NCBI RefSeq assembly: GCF_015207605.1
Contig: NZ_JADEWO010000002.1
Coordinates: 233,024-297,023, forward strand
Origin: Oculatella sp. LEGE 06141
GTDB taxonomy: Bacteria; Cyanobacteriota; Cyanobacteriia; Elainellales; Elainellaceae
DNA length: 64,000 nucleotides
Reading direction: 5' to 3'
Shown in pieces: positions 1 to 11,148 of the stretch. The notes below the pieces were generated by a model that was given only the letters and a program-made list of their open reading frames with translations, searched no databases and was not told the DNA's origin. The first letter of the stretch is position 1. Each line of letters starts with the position of its first letter. A program made the translations under genes and the position numbers.

Positions 1-12
1 GGATTCAGCCAT
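1..12 (-). CDS. prfA: peptide chain release factor 1, first four codons (partial)
   Basis: Only the start codon and three more codons are inside the window, reading M-A-E-S on the minus strand. Cyanobacterial release factor 1 commonly begins this way, and prfA commonly follows rpsI-rpmE in cyanobacteria. The call therefore rests on position and four residues and needs the flanking sequence. The 98 bases between it and rpmE hold nothing else that I recognise. Confidence 0.45.
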
Positions 13-110
13 AAAACAGCCTTGGTGCGTCTAGCCAGGAAGGAGGTACACATAAACGTTCAGTCAATTTGCGGGTCAAACGCCCAGTTGACTGATGCTC
101 ATCCTTTGCC

Positions 111-359
111 CTACTTCTTGCCCTGAGGTTGAGAACCACCGCTCGCTCCACCTTCCACCATGCCATACTTCCGCAAAAACCGTTCGACCCGTCCTTCCGT
201 GTCGATGATCTTTTGGGTTCCGGTGTAGAAGGGGTGGTTGCCAGACCACACGTCAACATGTAGTTCAGGTTTGGTTGACCCCACCGTCATGACGACTTCG
301 CCGTTGCAGTACACCTTTGCTTCCGGGTACCAGTTTGGATGGATATCTGCTTTTGCCAT
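111..359 (-). CDS. rpmE: 50S ribosomal protein L31
   Basis: An 82-residue L31 of the large ribosomal subunit, with the typical N-terminus (MAKADIHPNWYPEAKVYCNG). The zinc-binding pattern of the C+ form (CxC then CxxC) is missing: only one Cys, in VYCNGE, is left, and the second pair is replaced in the LHVDVWSGN segment. This is therefore the zinc-independent C- type. The tail is Gly/Ser/Lys rich. It lies downstream of rpsI, separated by 82 bases, and is the last complete gene of the ribosomal cluster. Confidence 0.97.
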   Translation of the reverse strand: MAKADIHPNWYPEAKVYCNGEVVMTVGSTKPELHVDVWSGNHPFYTGTQKIIDTEGRVERFLRKYGMVEGGASGGSQPQGKK

Positions 360-441
360 GATGCTTTACTTCTGCAAAAAATACGGTTCTTGATTAATTC
401 TAGCTCTGTGCTTGCGATCGCACTCTGTTACAACGAGCAGG

Positions 442-855
442 TTAACGCTTCGAGTACTGAGGAGCTTTACGGGCTTTGTGCAAGCCATATTTCTTCCGCT
501 CTTTAGCACGGGGATCACGGGTTAAGTATCCCTCAACTTTCAGCGGCTTGCGGTTGTCTGGGTCAAGCTCACACAACGCACGAGCTACACCAAGCTTGAT
601 CGAATCAGCCTGTCCAGTTAGCCCACCACCTCTCACGTTAACTAGAATGTCGTACTCACTCTCTAGTCCCAGAGTTTCTAGAGGAGCCTTCGCAGCAGAC
701 AAATAAGCTGCATTGAACTGAAGATATAAATCTCCTGGCTTTCCATTAATGGTGAGCTGTCCTTTACCAGGAACTAACCGCACCCGAGCAACCGAGGCTT
801 TACGCCGTCCAGTGCCCCAGTAAGTAACCCGACCCGGTTTTTCAGTGGCTTGCAT
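442..855 (-). CDS. rpsI: 30S ribosomal protein S9
   Basis: A 137-residue S9 of the small-subunit head. It has the family signature [19 protein letters not shown] near residues 75-95 and the basic C-terminus ending QYSKR, which in this family reaches towards the P-site tRNA. The ATG overlaps the stop codon of rplM by one base (TAATG), so the L13-S9 pair is probably translationally coupled, as in most bacteria. Confidence 0.98.
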   Translation of the reverse strand: MQATEKPGRVTYWGTGRRKASVARVRLVPGKGQLTINGKPGDLYLQFNAAYLSAAKAPLETLGLESEYDILVNVRGGGLTGQADSIKLGVARALCELDPDNRKPLKVEGYLTRDPRAKERKKYGLHKARKAPQYSKR

Positions 856-1310
856 TAGTTCGGTCCTCCAGGAATCGTCTGAATTTGCAATACTTCTGGT
901 TTTTGAGCGTGATGCGGATGCTCAGATCCCGCATACACTTTTAGCTTGGTGAACAGTTGCCGTCCTAATGTGTTCTTCGGCAACATCCCCTTGACCGCTT
1001 GCTCAATAATGCGCTCTGGTACACGAGATTGAAGCTGGGCAAAGGTCTCAGTCTTCATACCACCAGGACGACCCGAATGGCGACGGTAAATCTTTTGGCT
1101 GCGTTTCTTGCCAGTGACTTTTACTTTGTCGGCATTGATAACGATAACAAAATCACCGGTATCTAGGTGGGGGGTATAGGTTGGCTTGTTTTTGCCACGC
1201 AGTACCATTGCCACTTCACTAGCAAGACGGCCCAGGCGGTGCTCAGCAGCGTCTACTACATACCAGTTACGTTCAATTGATTCATTAGGGGGGAGGTAGG
1301 TTTTGGTCAT
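855..1310 (-). CDS. rplM: 50S ribosomal protein L13
   Basis: L13, an early-assembling large-subunit protein. Hallmarks are [19 protein letters not shown] at the N-terminus and the central [23 protein letters not shown]. Two in-frame ATGs, at 1316 and 1310, are possible. I chose 1310 because homologues begin directly with M-x-KTYLPP; neither has a strong Shine-Dalgarno sequence. The gene is about 55 bases downstream of truA and overlaps rpsI by one base. Confidence 0.96.
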   Translation of the reverse strand: MTKTYLPPNESIERNWYVVDAAEHRLGRLASEVAMVLRGKNKPTYTPHLDTGDFVIVINADKVKVTGKKRSQKIYRRHSGRPGGMKTETFAQLQSRVPERIIEQAVKGMLPKNTLGRQLFTKLKVYAGSEHPHHAQKPEVLQIQTIPGGPN

Positions 1311-1363
1311 AATCATTTTGCGTTGTCAATGGTTAAACTCGAAAAGCGATCAGTACGGCGATG

Positions 1364-2263
1364 CTATCCAGAACAGAAAGCGAACTCAGCAGGGTTAGGC
1401 AATACAAACTTAGGTTGGCTATCAAACCAAATGTCTGCTGGAAACGGAAAATCAGAATAACCAACCCGTAACAGACAAAGCCCCTGGGGTGGTGCCGCAT
1501 ACCGGACTTCATCTCGGCGCTGCTCTGTCCACAGGGCTGTGAAGCCTTCTGGCGATCGTATTCCCTTTCCCACTTCCACCAACAGCCCTACTAACAATCG
1601 CATCATCCCGTATAGAAATCCACTCGCTTGCAGTTCGATACGAACAAACGAATCTTGGCGACTGCATTCTGCTACCTGAACGTCAACCCAGGAGTGAGGA
1701 CGATCAGACCCGGCACGATGAAACGCCGCCAGATGGTGCCGTCCTACCAGCGGAGCCAGAGCCATCTGCATTGCCGTTTCATCCAGGGGCGCGTAGTAGT
1801 AATGCCAACTAAAAGGACGAACAAACAGATTGGGCCGCGCATCCGTATAGATGGTGTATCGATACCGTCGCCAAATCGCTGAAAACCGGGCGTGCCAGTC
1901 GGGTGGCACCACAGCAGACGCTCGAATCACGATGTCTTCAGACAAGCGATGGTTCAAGATATCTGCCCATCGGTAAACCGGAATGTGGCTTGGAGCATCG
2001 AAATGAGCGACCTGAGCCGCGGCATGAACACCTGCATCGGTTCGTCCGGCACCGTGAAGCGTAACGGGATACCCCAACACAGACTGAATGGCGGCCTCAA
2101 TGTCTTCCTGAACACTCCGGTGCTTTGGCTGCCGCTGCCATCCATGAAAACGAGTGCCCAAGTACTGAATGACTAGGGCAACTCTTTGGCGCTCTTCTGA
2201 TGGTGAAGCCTGTTTGGCAGAAACCACAGAAGAGCGGGATGACAGAGATAACTCATCAGACAT
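1364..2263 (-). CDS. truA: tRNA pseudouridine(38-40) synthase
   Basis: TruA converts uridines 38-40 of the tRNA anticodon arm to pseudouridine. The motif GAGRTDAGVHA near residues 71-81 holds the catalytic Asp, and FHGWQRQP and the C-terminal SGFLYGMMRLLVGLL segment are typical. At 299 residues it is slightly longer than usual, because of a Ser-rich N-terminal extension of about 25 residues, so a start further in is possible. It starts 19 bases after rplQ ends, in the usual cyanobacterial order rplQ-truA-rplM-rpsI. Confidence 0.96.
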   Translation of the reverse strand: MSDELSLSSRSSVVSAKQASPSEERQRVALVIQYLGTRFHGWQRQPKHRSVQEDIEAAIQSVLGYPVTLHGAGRTDAGVHAAAQVAHFDAPSHIPVYRWADILNHRLSEDIVIRASAVVPPDWHARFSAIWRRYRYTIYTDARPNLFVRPFSWHYYYAPLDETAMQMALAPLVGRHHLAAFHRAGSDRPHSWVDVQVAECSRQDSFVRIELQASGFLYGMMRLLVGLLVEVGKGIRSPEGFTALWTEQRRDEVRYAAPPQGLCLLRVGYSDFPFPADIWFDSQPKFVLPNPAEFAFCSG

Positions 2264-2282
2264 AGTGGGGTTAAGCGATCCG

Positions 2283-2633
2283 TCAGGTCAGTTCAATGAT
2301 TGCCATCTCAGCATTGTCACCCCGGCGGCTAACGGTGCGGAGTACACGAGTGTATCCACCGTTGCGATCGCTATAGCGAGACTTTGCCTGTTCAAATAGA
2401 GCATGCACAAGCTGCTTATCGTACAAGTAGCCGATCGCTTGACGACGAGCCGCCAACGAGCCATCTTTAGCCAGAGAAATCATTCGATCAGCCTCCGTAC
2501 GGACAGCCTTAGCTCGCACTTTGGTCGTAGTAATGCGACCATGACGGATCAATTCAGTGGTAAGCGCCCTGAGTAAAGCTCGACGCTGATCGGCAGGCTT
2601 GCCAAGTTGAGGGACACGACAACGGTGACGCAT
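2283..2633 (-). CDS. rplQ: 50S ribosomal protein L17
   Basis: A 116-residue L17 lining the peptide exit tunnel, with the family start [22 protein letters not shown] and the end of the fold [19 protein letters not shown]. It follows rpoA by 107 bases, the usual bacterial gene pair. Confidence 0.98.
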   Translation of the reverse strand: MRHRCRVPQLGKPADQRRALLRALTTELIRHGRITTTKVRAKAVRTEADRMISLAKDGSLAARRQAIGYLYDKQLVHALFEQAKSRYSDRNGGYTRVLRTVSRRGDNAEMAIIELT

Positions 2634-2740
2634 AGCAGTTAAAGGATGTAAAACAACAGCGTATAACTTTACAAAAGGAATAATGCAGACAAACGAGCAA
2701 CAACCCTGTAGCGTTAGCCTACCAAGCCGGAGTAAACAGG

Positions 2741-3688
2741 TCAGCCAGTCTTGGCTGGCTTTTCGTGGGGAAGCGTAATCCCCAGCCGAACCTGTAGGGC
2801 TTCAATCACTTCTTCAGCCGACTTTGCCCCGAAATTCTTGATTTCGAGGAGATCTTCCTGGCTGTAATCCAATAGATCGGCGACTGAGTTGATTTGCGCT
2901 CGCTTCAGGCAGTTATAAGCGCGAACCGAAAGCTGAAGCTCCTCAATGGGAATTTGATTCGTTGGATCTTCAACGTCGGTGTCATCCCCTTCCAATGGCG
3001 AGAAGTCAATCTCCCGCAGAGGGTTAAACAAATCGACAAGAATATCTGCCGCTTGGCTTAGCGATTCTTGAGGTGTCAAACTACCATTCGTCCAGATTTC
3101 CATAATCAGACGATCTTTTTCTAGCGAACCGCCAACCCTGGCATCTTCAATAGAATAGTTGACCTTCCGAACTGGCATGAAAATGGAATCGATTTGAAGG
3201 AAATCGAGCGCAGCAGCTTCATCACGCCCTCGCTCGATCGCCCGATAACCAACTCCTCTTTCAATGCGAAACTCCATCTCTAGAGTCGAACCAGCCGATA
3301 CGGTAGCGATGTACTGTGTCGGGTCAATGATTTCTACTTCAGATGGGAGTTCAAAATATTCGGCTGTAACGGCAGCGGGACCTTCAACTCGCAACCGTCC
3401 AATCTGAGGCTGCGAAGAATAGCTCTTGAGGACAATCTCCTTCATGTTCAACAAGATGTCTAATACATCTTCTCGCACACCAGGGATTGTCATGAACTCA
3501 TGGGTTACCCCTGCAACACGAACCGCTGTAATCGCTGTTCCTTCCAGGTTGGACAACAAAACTCGCCGCAGGGCATTACCTACTGTTGTTCCTTGCCCCC
3601 TTTCCAGAGGCTCCAGAACAAACTTGCTGTACGAACTCCGTTCGTTTTCAATATCTGACTCTATACATTCGACCTGAAACTGCGCCAT
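2741..3688 (-). CDS. rpoA: DNA-directed RNA polymerase subunit alpha
   Basis: The alpha subunit of RNA polymerase, 315 residues from the chosen start [11 protein letters not shown]. An open frame continues upstream to 3781, but that extension does not look like the family. The N-terminal dimerisation domain shows [20 protein letters not shown] linker of about 20 residues ([13 protein letters not shown]) leads to the helix-hairpin-helix C-terminal domain ([31 protein letters not shown]) that contacts UP elements and activators. It follows rpsK in the cluster. Confidence 0.98.
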   Translation of the reverse strand: MAQFQVECIESDIENERSSYSKFVLEPLERGQGTTVGNALRRVLLSNLEGTAITAVRVAGVTHEFMTIPGVREDVLDILLNMKEIVLKSYSSQPQIGRLRVEGPAAVTAEYFELPSEVEIIDPTQYIATVSAGSTLEMEFRIERGVGYRAIERGRDEAAALDFLQIDSIFMPVRKVNYSIEDARVGGSLEKDRLIMEIWTNGSLTPQESLSQAADILVDLFNPLREIDFSPLEGDDTDVEDPTNQIPIEELQLSVRAYNCLKRAQINSVADLLDYSQEDLLEIKNFGAKSAEEVIEALQVRLGITLPHEKPAKTG

Positions 3689-3927
3689 TGCCCGATCTCC
3701 CTTATCCTTTGCCCCAGGAAACACGCTAAAATTCCTGGATTTCCGCGAATTTAATCCGTTTGCAGAGGTCAATTGACCCACTTGGTAGGATGACTAACCC
3801 AGCTCAATTTGATTCAGCACTAAGAACCATTAACACCAGTTGCTATCCTTTCCTACCGCGTTGTGCTATTGGCGCAACAGTGGAAGCCCCGATGGAAGCA
3901 GTTGAAACCTGCAAAACTGTTGCTCTC

Positions 3928-4323
3928 TTACACGCGCCGCCGCTTGGGAGGACGACAGCCATTGTGAGGGATAGGAGTGACATCACGGATTAGGGTGATT
4001 TCCAACCCAGCACCCTGCAATGCTCGAATTGCCGTTTCTCGACCAGCTCCTGGCCCACTAACCATCACTTCAACCTGGCGCATACCCTGATCGGTGGCTC
4101 GTCTGGCAGCACTTTCTGCCGCTGTTTGTGCTGCAAAAGGAGTACCTTTTTTAGCGCCTTTGAACCCACTAGAACCAGACGAAGCCCATGAAATAGCTTC
4201 ACCGTTGGTGTCTGTGATCGTCACAATCGTGTTGTTGAAGGTGGACTGAATGTGTGCAACACCGCTGGGAACGTTGCGCTTTTGCTTTTTTGCACCAGTT
4301 TTCCTGGTTGTTTGTCTTGCCAT
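3928..4323 (-). CDS. rpsK: 30S ribosomal protein S11
   Basis: A 131-residue S11 of the 30S platform. It shows [28 protein letters not shown] and the conserved end [16 protein letters not shown]. The N-terminus is basic. The 239 bases between its stop and the rpoA start are unusually long for this operon and hold no gene that I can support. Confidence 0.98.
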   Translation of the reverse strand: MARQTTRKTGAKKQKRNVPSGVAHIQSTFNNTIVTITDTNGEAISWASSGSSGFKGAKKGTPFAAQTAAESAARRATDQGMRQVEVMVSGPGAGRETAIRALQGAGLEITLIRDVTPIPHNGCRPPKRRRV

Positions 4324-4442
4324 TTTCGGTCTCGTTGTTCAGCCTATTTATCTTCGCAGGAGGTCAATTTCTAGCAGCGGAAGCCGGATCACTGGCTTAC
4401 AGCGTGCCTAAACACACTTTGCAACCAGCCCTCAACAGTTCC

Positions 4443-4826
4443 CTACTTCTTACTAGGAGCTTTCTTCTTACCCGCTACCGTTCGACGACCGCCTCGACGC
4501 GTGCGCGCGTTGGTGCGTGTTCTCTGTCCGCGAACAGGTAATCCCATACGATGACGTCTTCCCCGATAGGTGCCGATGTCCATCAATCGCTTGATGTTCA
4601 TTGACTCAAGCCGCCTCAGATCTCCTTCGACCTGGTAGGTGCTCTCAACCGCTTCTCGGAGGGATGCCACCTCAGGATCGCTAAGATCTTTGACGCGAGT
4701 ATCAGGATTGACACCTGTTGCAACTAAAATTTGCTTAGATCTAGTTAGACCTATGCCATAGATATATGTCAGACCAATTTCGACACGCTTATCGCGTGGA
4801 AGGTCTACCCCGGCAATCCGTGCCAC
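4443..4826 (-). CDS. rpsM: 30S ribosomal protein S13
   Basis: A 127-residue S13 of the 30S head, with the family start [21 protein letters not shown], a helix-two-turn-helix core, and the basic tail [17 protein letters not shown] that reaches the decoding region. It lies between rpmJ and rpsK, the canonical alpha-operon order. Confidence 0.98.
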   Translation of the reverse strand: MARIAGVDLPRDKRVEIGLTYIYGIGLTRSKQILVATGVNPDTRVKDLSDPEVASLREAVESTYQVEGDLRRLESMNIKRLMDIGTYRGRRHRMGLPVRGQRTRTNARTRRGGRRTVAGKKKAPSKK

Positions 4827-4928
4827 GCTTCAATCTCCCTAACTTGGTTTCTTAGCTACTAGTTTTGAGTATCGAGCAACGATACTTAGTTGCTTGCCTT
4901 CACTGGGCGTTGACGCCAATGAAAAAGC

Positions 4929-5042
4929 TTAACCCTGACGCTGCTTGTGCTTGGGGTTAGAGCAAATTACCATCACTCTGCCGCGACGACGGATTACACG
5001 GCACTTTTCACAGATTCTACGAACGGATGCCCGGACTTTCAT
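4929..5042 (-). CDS. rpmJ: 50S ribosomal protein L36
   Basis: A 37-residue protein found by translating the gap between infA and rpsM. It starts [14 protein letters not shown] and ends PKHKQRQG. It keeps the L36 zinc ribbon: C11 and C14 (CEKC), then C27 and H32 (CSNPKH). This is the zinc-bearing C+ form, unlike the C- L31 in the same window. Confidence 0.96.
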   Translation of the reverse strand: MKVRASVRRICEKCRVIRRRGRVMVICSNPKHKQRQG

Positions 5043-5186
5043 GTCCTAAACCATTGATGAGAGCACTACAAAAGTAATATTATATCAATTCAAATCATTT
5101 TTATCAACTCTGACATCAAAACTCTGACGAGCTAATAAACGCTCCTCAGAGAAACGGTCGAGCTATGTAAGCGTATATTCAGGAGG

Positions 5187-5411
5187 TTACTTCTTACGAA
5201 GACGATAAGTAATTCGACCTTTCGTCAAATCATAAGGAGTCAGCTCCACCTTGACGCGATCGCCCGGCAGAATTTTGATGTAGTTCCGACGGATTTTGCC
5301 CGAAATGTGGGCTAACACGTTAAAACCGTTATCCAGATCAACACGAAACATTGCATTAGGAAGTGAGTCTGTCACCGTTCCTTCCATTTCAATCAGATCT
5401 TGTTTAGACAA
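5187..5411 (-). CDS. infA: translation initiation factor IF-1
   Basis: A single S1/OB-fold protein that binds the A site of the 30S subunit during initiation. I place the start at TTG 5411, giving 74 residues beginning (M)[16 protein letters not shown], which matches the family length and start. An AGAGGAAA Shine-Dalgarno sequence sits about six bases upstream of this TTG. The longer frame from 5486 adds about 25 residues unlike IF-1. A TTG start may limit expression, which is inference. Confidence 0.95.
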   Translation of the reverse strand: MSKQDLIEMEGTVTDSLPNAMFRVDLDNGFNVLAHISGKIRRNYIKILPGDRVKVELTPYDLTKGRITYRLRKK

Positions 5412-5601
5412 TGGCTTTTCCTCTGTTAAAGATGTGCGACTACTGCTATGCAGGGTGGATTTGCCCAACTTGAGTAAGCAAGGCAAAGTTTAGACAATTA
5501 AATTGCCTTCTGGTTTAAGCCTAACAAATGTTCACGAAAACATGTTTCAAAAAACGTGGGTTGAATGTCAGCATGAGCGGCGGAAGGACTCCACCTCAAA
5601 C

Positions 5602-6165
5602 TTAGTCTGGATAAACTAACTGCTTTAGATGAGCATTGACCGCTTCAATCGGTTGGTTGCCATCCACTGAAACGAGCTGCTGGCGATCGCGATAAAAGGC
5701 AATCAACGGAGCCGTTTGTTCCCGGTATACCTCCAGACGATGGCGAATCACAGATTCAGTATCATCTAATCGCCCTCGACCAAGAAGACGGGTGACCAAA
5801 ATCTCATCGGGAACGTCAAAATTGATAACACCATCACAGGTTTGGTTGATTTCTTTCAGCATGTCGTCCAGAGAGACTGCTTGCCCCACCGTGCGAGGAA
5901 AGCCGTCCAAAATCCAACCCTGCTTCACATCGGTCTGATTGAGCCGCTCGCGCACCAGATCAATGATGAGAACATCAGGAACCAGTTCACCTTGCTCCAT
6001 GTAGGACTGAGCCTTTAGCCCCAGATCGGTTTTTTGAGCGACGGCGGCGCGTAAAATATCGCCAGTTGAGATATGGGGGATGCTACAGCTTTTAGCCAGG
6101 GTTTGCGCCTGTGTTCCCTTACCCGCTCCTGGAGGCCCCAGAAAGATTAAGCGTGTCACTGCCAC
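5602..6165 (-). CDS. adk: adenylate kinase, short form
   Basis: Interconverts AMP plus ATP with two ADP. The P-loop [11 protein letters not shown] is at residues 10-20, the AMP-binding segment HISTGDILR follows, and DGFPRT is conserved. At 187 residues it has only a short lid ([16 protein letters not shown]) and no zinc Cys, the form usual in cyanobacteria. Its ATG overlaps the secY stop by one base, so the two are probably coupled. Confidence 0.97.
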   Translation of the reverse strand: MAVTRLIFLGPPGAGKGTQAQTLAKSCSIPHISTGDILRAAVAQKTDLGLKAQSYMEQGELVPDVLIIDLVRERLNQTDVKQGWILDGFPRTVGQAVSLDDMLKEINQTCDGVINFDVPDEILVTRLLGRGRLDDTESVIRHRLEVYREQTAPLIAFYRDRQQLVSVDGNQPIEAVNAHLKQLVYPD

Positions 6166-7472
6166 TACTGTTTCACCATTCCTTCATAACGTTGTGAGAT
6201 CACGTAAGTCTGAATTTGCTTGGCGGTATCAATTGCCACGCCAACCAAAATCAGAAGTGACGTTGCTCCCAGTCCTTGAAAGGTTCTCACCTGAGTTGCG
6301 CCTTCTACAGCAGTGGGGATGATGGCCACTAACCCAAGGAAAATTGCTCCCAAAAACGTCAATCGATTGAGAACACGCTCAATATAATCACTTGTGGCTT
6401 TACCAGGGCGAATTCCGGGAATGCTTGCTCCCATTTTCTTCAGGTTCTGCGACATGTCAATTGGATTGACAATCAACGAAGCATAGAAGTAGCTAAAGAA
6501 CAGAATCAGGAGCAAGTACACAACGACGTATAACCAGGTTCCCGGACTCAAATAGTTGACGACTCGGGTCAAAATTTCGTTAGGAAAGAACTGTGCCAGC
6601 GAAGCCGGTAAAAACATGACAGCGGAGGCAAAAATGATCGGCATTACCCCACCCTGGTTTAACCGCAGTGGTAAGTAGCTGCTTTTTTCGAGGTAAGTGC
6701 GGCGACCCACCTGACGGCGAGCTGAAATAATTGGGATTCTCCGAGTTCCCTCCTGCACGAAGACAATTCCGATGATCATGACCAGGAAAACCAGGAAGAG
6801 GATGATCACACCCCCCACAAGGCTGCGATCGCCACTTTGAGCCAGATCAATGGTTTGCCCAAGAGAGCGAGGCAAGGTTGAGACAATGCTAAGGAAGATG
6901 AGGAGCGATGCCCCGTTTCCAATACCACGCTCTGTAATTAGCTCTCCCACCCACATGACAAACATTGAGCCAGCGGCTAGCGCCAGAACGGTTTCGGCAA
7001 TAAATATGGGGCCAGGATTAACCGCAAAATTGTTTACAAATAACGCAATTCCGGTACTTTGAATGATGCCCCATCCTAAAGCAACGTAGCGGGTAATTTG
7101 CGAGATTTTACGCCGACCAGCCTCGCCTTCGTTTTTCTGGAGGTTTTCTAAACTAGGTAGCGCTGCTGTTAAGAGCTGCAAAATAATCGAAGCGTTGATG
7201 TATGGCAGAATCCCCAACGCAAAGATGCCAAGGGCTGAAATACCGCCCCCTGCAAAAATATCTAAGAAGTTAATCAAGTTCCCCAGACCGCTACCTTGAA
7301 TGCCCTGTTGAAAGGCTTGGCGATCGATGCCCGGTACAGGAATAAACACGCCTAACCGAACCAAAACCAGCATGCCAATAGTGACAAGCAGCCGACCTCT
7401 CAGGCCGGCTGCTTGTGCCATCTGCATAAACGTTTCTTGAGCTGTCGGGGTCTTGTCTCGACTAACGACCAT
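6165..7472 (-). CDS. secY: preprotein translocase subunit SecY
   Basis: The central pore of the Sec translocon, 435 residues with ten predicted membrane helices. In cyanobacteria one SecY serves both plasma and thylakoid membranes. Visible hallmarks are [12 protein letters not shown] in helix 1, [17 protein letters not shown] in helix 2 and [26 protein letters not shown] before helix 8. It sits between rplO and adk, and 160 AT-rich bases separate it from rplO. Confidence 0.98.
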   Translation of the reverse strand: MVVSRDKTPTAQETFMQMAQAAGLRGRLLVTIGMLVLVRLGVFIPVPGIDRQAFQQGIQGSGLGNLINFLDIFAGGGISALGIFALGILPYINASIILQLLTAALPSLENLQKNEGEAGRRKISQITRYVALGWGIIQSTGIALFVNNFAVNPGPIFIAETVLALAAGSMFVMWVGELITERGIGNGASLLIFLSIVSTLPRSLGQTIDLAQSGDRSLVGGVIILFLVFLVMIIGIVFVQEGTRRIPIISARRQVGRRTYLEKSSYLPLRLNQGGVMPIIFASAVMFLPASLAQFFPNEILTRVVNYLSPGTWLYVVVYLLLILFFSYFYASLIVNPIDMSQNLKKMGASIPGIRPGKATSDYIERVLNRLTFLGAIFLGLVAIIPTAVEGATQVRTFQGLGATSLLILVGVAIDTAKQIQTYVISQRYEGMVKQ

Positions 7473-7632
7473 GAAAAGTCACCTCTACCTGTAGTTGCGA
7501 TCGCGCAGCGTTTATTTTAATTAGATTCTTTATGCTTTTTTTAAGCTTAACTCTCAATCCCAGCAATCGCATTCCTCTCCCAAGAGTAACGCTAAATGGC
7601 TGGGATTTATGGCGAAGCATTGCATCTAACAT

Positions 7633-8079
7633 CTACTGTACTAATTCACAGCTACCGCCTGCTTCCTCGATTTTAGATTTGGCGGTTGCTGTAAAGGCTG
7701 CAGCCTCTACCTTAAGCGGCACAGCCAGTTCTCCGTCCCCTAAAACTTTAAGAGGCCCATCATCGCAGGTAACGATTCCCTCTGCCATCAGTGAAGATAG
7801 ATTGACCGTACTATTGGCGGCCAGCGATGCTAGATCATCAACATTGACGATCGTGTAAACCTTGCGGTTGATGATTGGAAAGTGTTTGAGCTTGGGAATA
7901 CGGCGATAGAGCGGCATTTGCCCCCCTTCAAATCCTGGACGAGTACCGCGTCCCGACCGAGACTTTTGACCACGCATTCCAAAACCGCAGCTAGCTCCCT
8001 GGCCAGCAGAAATGCCACGTCCAACTCGGCGACGGCGCTTTTTGGATCCTTTTTGAGGAACAGCGTCTTGTAGTCTCAT
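7633..8079 (-). CDS. rplO: 50S ribosomal protein L15
   Basis: A 148-residue L15. It has the Gly/Arg-rich N-terminal extension ([28 protein letters not shown], positions 15-45) that threads into 23S rRNA, then the globular domain ending [13 protein letters not shown]. There is no rpmD (L30) between rpsE and rplO, as expected for cyanobacteria. Confidence 0.98.
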   Translation of the reverse strand: MRLQDAVPQKGSKKRRRRVGRGISAGQGASCGFGMRGQKSRSGRGTRPGFEGGQMPLYRRIPKLKHFPIINRKVYTIVNVDDLASLAANSTVNLSSLMAEGIVTCDDGPLKVLGDGELAVPLKVEAAAFTATAKSKIEEAGGSCELVQ

Positions 8080-8102
8080 ATTTTTAGTCCTTTACACTTC
8101 GC

Positions 8103-8624
8103 TTAAGCGTACAGATTTTCGACAGGGATACCACGCTCTTCGGCCACTTCCGAGAAAGTTCTGAGTGAGGAAAGAGCATTAGCAGCGGCTCTGGCATTAT
8201 TAAGCGGATTGCCAGAACCAAGCTGCTTGGCCAGAATATTGCGAACACCAGCCAGTTCTAAAACAGTACGAACAGCGCCACCTGCAATTACACCCGTTCC
8301 TGGAGCCGCAGGGCGCATCATAACTTTTGCACCGCCACCCGCACCGTTGACAGGGTGTGGAATTGAGTTGGCTTTCGTCAAAGGCACATCGATTAAGTGC
8401 TTTTTGCCATCAGCAACGCCCTTGCGGACGGCTCCGATCACATCGCTAGCTTTACCAACCCCAACCCCAACTTGGCCTCGCTCATTACCCACAATGACAA
8501 TGGCACGGAAACTTAACTTTTTACCGCCTTTAACAACCTTCGTTACCCGGCGGATTTGAACGACTCTTTCTTGCCAGTCCGTTTCTTTCTCTTTTGCACG
8601 GCTGTTTTTGCGACGATTCGCCAT
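8103..8624 (-). CDS. rpsE: 30S ribosomal protein S5
   Basis: A 173-residue S5, involved in decoding fidelity. The dsRNA-binding-like domain has [21 protein letters not shown]. It is followed by the conserved [23 protein letters not shown] charged N-terminal stretch of about 15 residues precedes the domain. It lies 89 bases after rplR. Confidence 0.98.
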   Translation of the reverse strand: MANRRKNSRAKEKETDWQERVVQIRRVTKVVKGGKKLSFRAIVIVGNERGQVGVGVGKASDVIGAVRKGVADGKKHLIDVPLTKANSIPHPVNGAGGGAKVMMRPAAPGTGVIAGGAVRTVLELAGVRNILAKQLGSGNPLNNARAAANALSSLRTFSEVAEERGIPVENLYA

Positions 8625-8713
8625 TTCTCTACCTTTTGCTCTATCGTTTGCTGTTAATGCTGATAACTCGCCCTTGCTCGATGACGGCCAGCCTTTAGCC
8701 GATTGGGCTGAAA

Positions 8714-9076
8714 CTAGAAGCTTAATCCACCCTCGCGAGCTGCTTCTGCTAACGCTTTAACTCTGCCGTGATACAGGTTGCCACCTCGATCAAACACCAC
8801 CTGATTGATTCCTTTTTCAAGCAGACGTTGAGCAATTAGTTTGCCCACCTGTGCTGACGCTTCACGATCTGCACCAGAGGCCAGTGTAGACTTCAGGTCT
8901 GATTCTAGACTGGAGGCTGCAACTAGAGTGTGGTGGCAAGTATCGTCAATCACTTGAGCATAAATATGCTGATTTGAACGGAATACAGCCAAACGAGGGC
9001 GCTCGGATGTACCAGCCACTTGGCGGCGAATGCGGTTGTGGCGACGACGTGTCGATTCTTTGCGAGTACGTTTCAT
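8714..9076 (-). CDS. rplR: 50S ribosomal protein L18
   Basis: A 120-residue L18, one of the 5S rRNA-binding proteins along with L5. It shows the basic N-terminus, [20 protein letters not shown] and the C-terminal [26 protein letters not shown]. Only two bases separate its start from the rplF stop. Confidence 0.98.
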   Translation of the reverse strand: MKRTRKESTRRRHNRIRRQVAGTSERPRLAVFRSNQHIYAQVIDDTCHHTLVAASSLESDLKSTLASGADREASAQVGKLIAQRLLEKGINQVVFDRGGNLYHGRVKALAEAAREGGLSF

Positions 9077-9078
9077 TG

Positions 9079-9618
9079 TTACTTCTTCCCTGCTTTACCA
9101 GCTTTGCGTTTTACCGCCTCGCCAGAGTAGCGGATTCCTTTTCCTTTGTAGGGTTCGGGTGGACGGACGGCACGAATTCGAGCGGCGGTGTTTCCAACAA
9201 TTTCTTTGTCAACCCCGCTGACAATGACGTTGGTGTTGTTCTCAACCGCAACCTGAATGCCGTCAGGAGGGACGATCTGAACTGGATTGCTGTAACCAAT
9301 ATTGAGGGTCAGGTTTCGCCCCTGAACCTGAGCCCGATATCCAACGCCCTGGATTTCCAACCGCTTTTGGAAGCCCTGAGAGACTCCCTCGACCATGTTG
9401 GCCACCAAAGTACGACTTAATCCATGAAGTTGACGAGCGACTCGTGATTCGTTTCGGCGCTTAACGGTGACTGTTTCACCTTCTTGAGACACCTCAACCT
9501 CAGACGGCAAGGTACGAGCCAGCTCACCTTTCGGTCCCTTAACCGTGACATGCTGCCCTGCGATCGCAATTGTCACTTTTGCTGGAATAGCGATAGGACG
9601 CTTACCAATGCGAGACAT
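9079..9618 (-). CDS. rplF: 50S ribosomal protein L6
   Basis: A 179-residue L6 near the factor-binding site. It starts [15 protein letters not shown] and ends with the [14 protein letters not shown] signature and a Lys-rich tail. It has the two related alpha/beta domains typical of the family. The order rpsH-rplF-rplR lacks rpsN (S14) upstream of rpsH, as is usual in cyanobacteria. Confidence 0.98.
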   Translation of the reverse strand: MSRIGKRPIAIPAKVTIAIAGQHVTVKGPKGELARTLPSEVEVSQEGETVTVKRRNESRVARQLHGLSRTLVANMVEGVSQGFQKRLEIQGVGYRAQVQGRNLTLNIGYSNPVQIVPPDGIQVAVENNTNVIVSGVDKEIVGNTAARIRAVRPPEPYKGKGIRYSGEAVKRKAGKAGKK

Positions 9619-9710
9619 GATGAATCACTCCTGAACAAAAAATGGCTACTAATTTGGGCTGCCCGTCAGTATTGACTCGATAGCAAATCATGTGTTTTGT
9701 CAGCGATATC

Positions 9711-10112
9711 TTACCAAACGTAGCAGAGCACTTCGCCGCCCAAGCCTTGGCGGCGAGCGTCGCGATCGGTCATTATCCCACTGGAGGTCGAGATAATCGC
9801 AATGCCGATACCACCAAGAACTCTGGGCAGCTCTTTTCGGTTAGAGTAAACCCGCAGTCCTGGTTTACTGACTCGTTTCAGCATCGTAATAATAGGTTGG
9901 CGGCTTTTTCCCTTATACTTTAGGGAAATTATCAGATTCCGCTTTGGCCCCTCTCCCTGCTCTGAAAATTCAGAAATAAACCCTTCAGACTGCAACACCT
10001 GAGCAATGCTGCGAGTCATTTTGGTGGATGGAACTTCCGTGGTCTGATGCCGCGCTAAATTTGCGTTTCGGATGCGCGTCAACATGTCTGCAATTGTGTC
10101 ATTAACCGCCAT
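9711..10112 (-). CDS. rpsH: 30S ribosomal protein S8
   Basis: A 133-residue S8, which binds the central domain of 16S rRNA. It starts [20 protein letters not shown] and ends with the signature [22 protein letters not shown]. It lies 27 bases after rplE. In other bacteria S8 represses its own operon; nothing in this sequence proves or excludes that here. Confidence 0.98.
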   Translation of the reverse strand: MAVNDTIADMLTRIRNANLARHQTTEVPSTKMTRSIAQVLQSEGFISEFSEQGEGPKRNLIISLKYKGKSRQPIITMLKRVSKPGLRVYSNRKELPRVLGGIGIAIISTSSGIMTDRDARRQGLGGEVLCYVW

Positions 10113-10139
10113 AGTTTCCTCTTAATGAAACTGCCTCAA

Positions 10140-10682
10140 TTACTCCCGAAAGGGCATTCCCATTTCTTTAAGTAAGGCACGACCTTCTTCGTCAGTGTTT
10201 GCAGTGGTTACGATCGAGATATCCATGCCTCTAATTTGGTCAATGGAGTCGTAATCAACTTCTGGAAAAATAAGCTGTTCTCGAACGCCAAGCGTATAAT
10301 TACCCCGACCGTCAAAGCTTTTAGCGCTAATTCCTCGAAAATCGCGAATGCGGGGAAGCGCCAGATTGATCAGACGCTCTAGGAAGGAGTACATCCGATC
10401 AGATCGCAACGTCACCATAATGCCAACAGGCATTCCTTGACGAATTTTGAAGCCGGCAATGGCCTTCTTTGCCCGAGTCACAACTGGTTTTTGACCAGTG
10501 ATGATTGCAACTTCATTAAGAGAGGCTTCTAATGCTTTAGCATTTTGGGATGCTTCTCCTAAGCCTCGGTTGACGGTAACTTTGACTATCTTAGGAACCT
10601 GATGGATGTTTTCATACTGAAACTGTTCCATCAGTTTTGGAACCACTTTTTCCTGATAATGAGACTTGAGCGTTTGCGCCAT
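10140..10682 (-). CDS. rplE: 50S ribosomal protein L5
   Basis: A 180-residue L5 of the central protuberance, which binds 5S rRNA. Visible are [34 protein letters not shown] and [19 protein letters not shown]. It follows rplX by 121 bases that hold no gene that I can support. Confidence 0.98.
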   Translation of the reverse strand: MAQTLKSHYQEKVVPKLMEQFQYENIHQVPKIVKVTVNRGLGEASQNAKALEASLNEVAIITGQKPVVTRAKKAIAGFKIRQGMPVGIMVTLRSDRMYSFLERLINLALPRIRDFRGISAKSFDGRGNYTLGVREQLIFPEVDYDSIDQIRGMDISIVTTANTDEEGRALLKEMGMPFRE

Positions 10683-10803
10683 GATATTGATCCTCGCAGC
10701 CCCTGGGCTTGGTCAGGGATAAATTAAAGTTGAAGGCCAGATTGGTAGAGAGAGGTTGTCTGTTGAAACCTAACCCTGGTTGAAGCTCAACAGACGGTAC
10801 GCC

Positions 10804-11148
10804 TTAGTCAAGAATCTCGCCTGTTTTCTTGAGCATTCGTACCTTCCGACCTTCTGAATCAAAGGTGTAAGAAATCCGGCTTGCTACTTTCTGCTTGCTC
10901 GAATAGAGCATGACATTAGAGCTATGGATCGGGCCTTCCATCGTTGTGATTTGACCTGATTCACCTTCTTGTTGTGGCTTAACGTGCTTGGTCTTGATGT
11001 TGACCCCTTTCACTAACACCTGGCTGGTTTTAGGAAACGTTTTCAGCACTTCGCCTACTTTGCCTTTTTCTTTCCCAGCGATAATTTGCACGGTATCGCC
11101 TTTTTTAACGTGCATTTTGAAACGGACTGGCGCATTTTTATCGACCAT
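10804..11148 (-). CDS. rplX: 50S ribosomal protein L24
   Basis: A 114-residue L24, an assembly initiator with a KOW motif ([22 protein letters not shown]). The ATG overlaps the TGA of rplN, and its GGAGG ribosome-binding site lies inside the last codons of rplN, so L14 and L24 are probably translationally coupled. An internal M at residue 12 (MHVKKGD) is an alternative start. Confidence 0.97.
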   Translation of the reverse strand: MVDKNAPVRFKMHVKKGDTVQIIAGKEKGKVGEVLKTFPKTSQVLVKGVNIKTKHVKPQQEGESGQITTMEGPIHSSNVMLYSSKQKVASRISYTFDSEGRKVRMLKKTGEILD

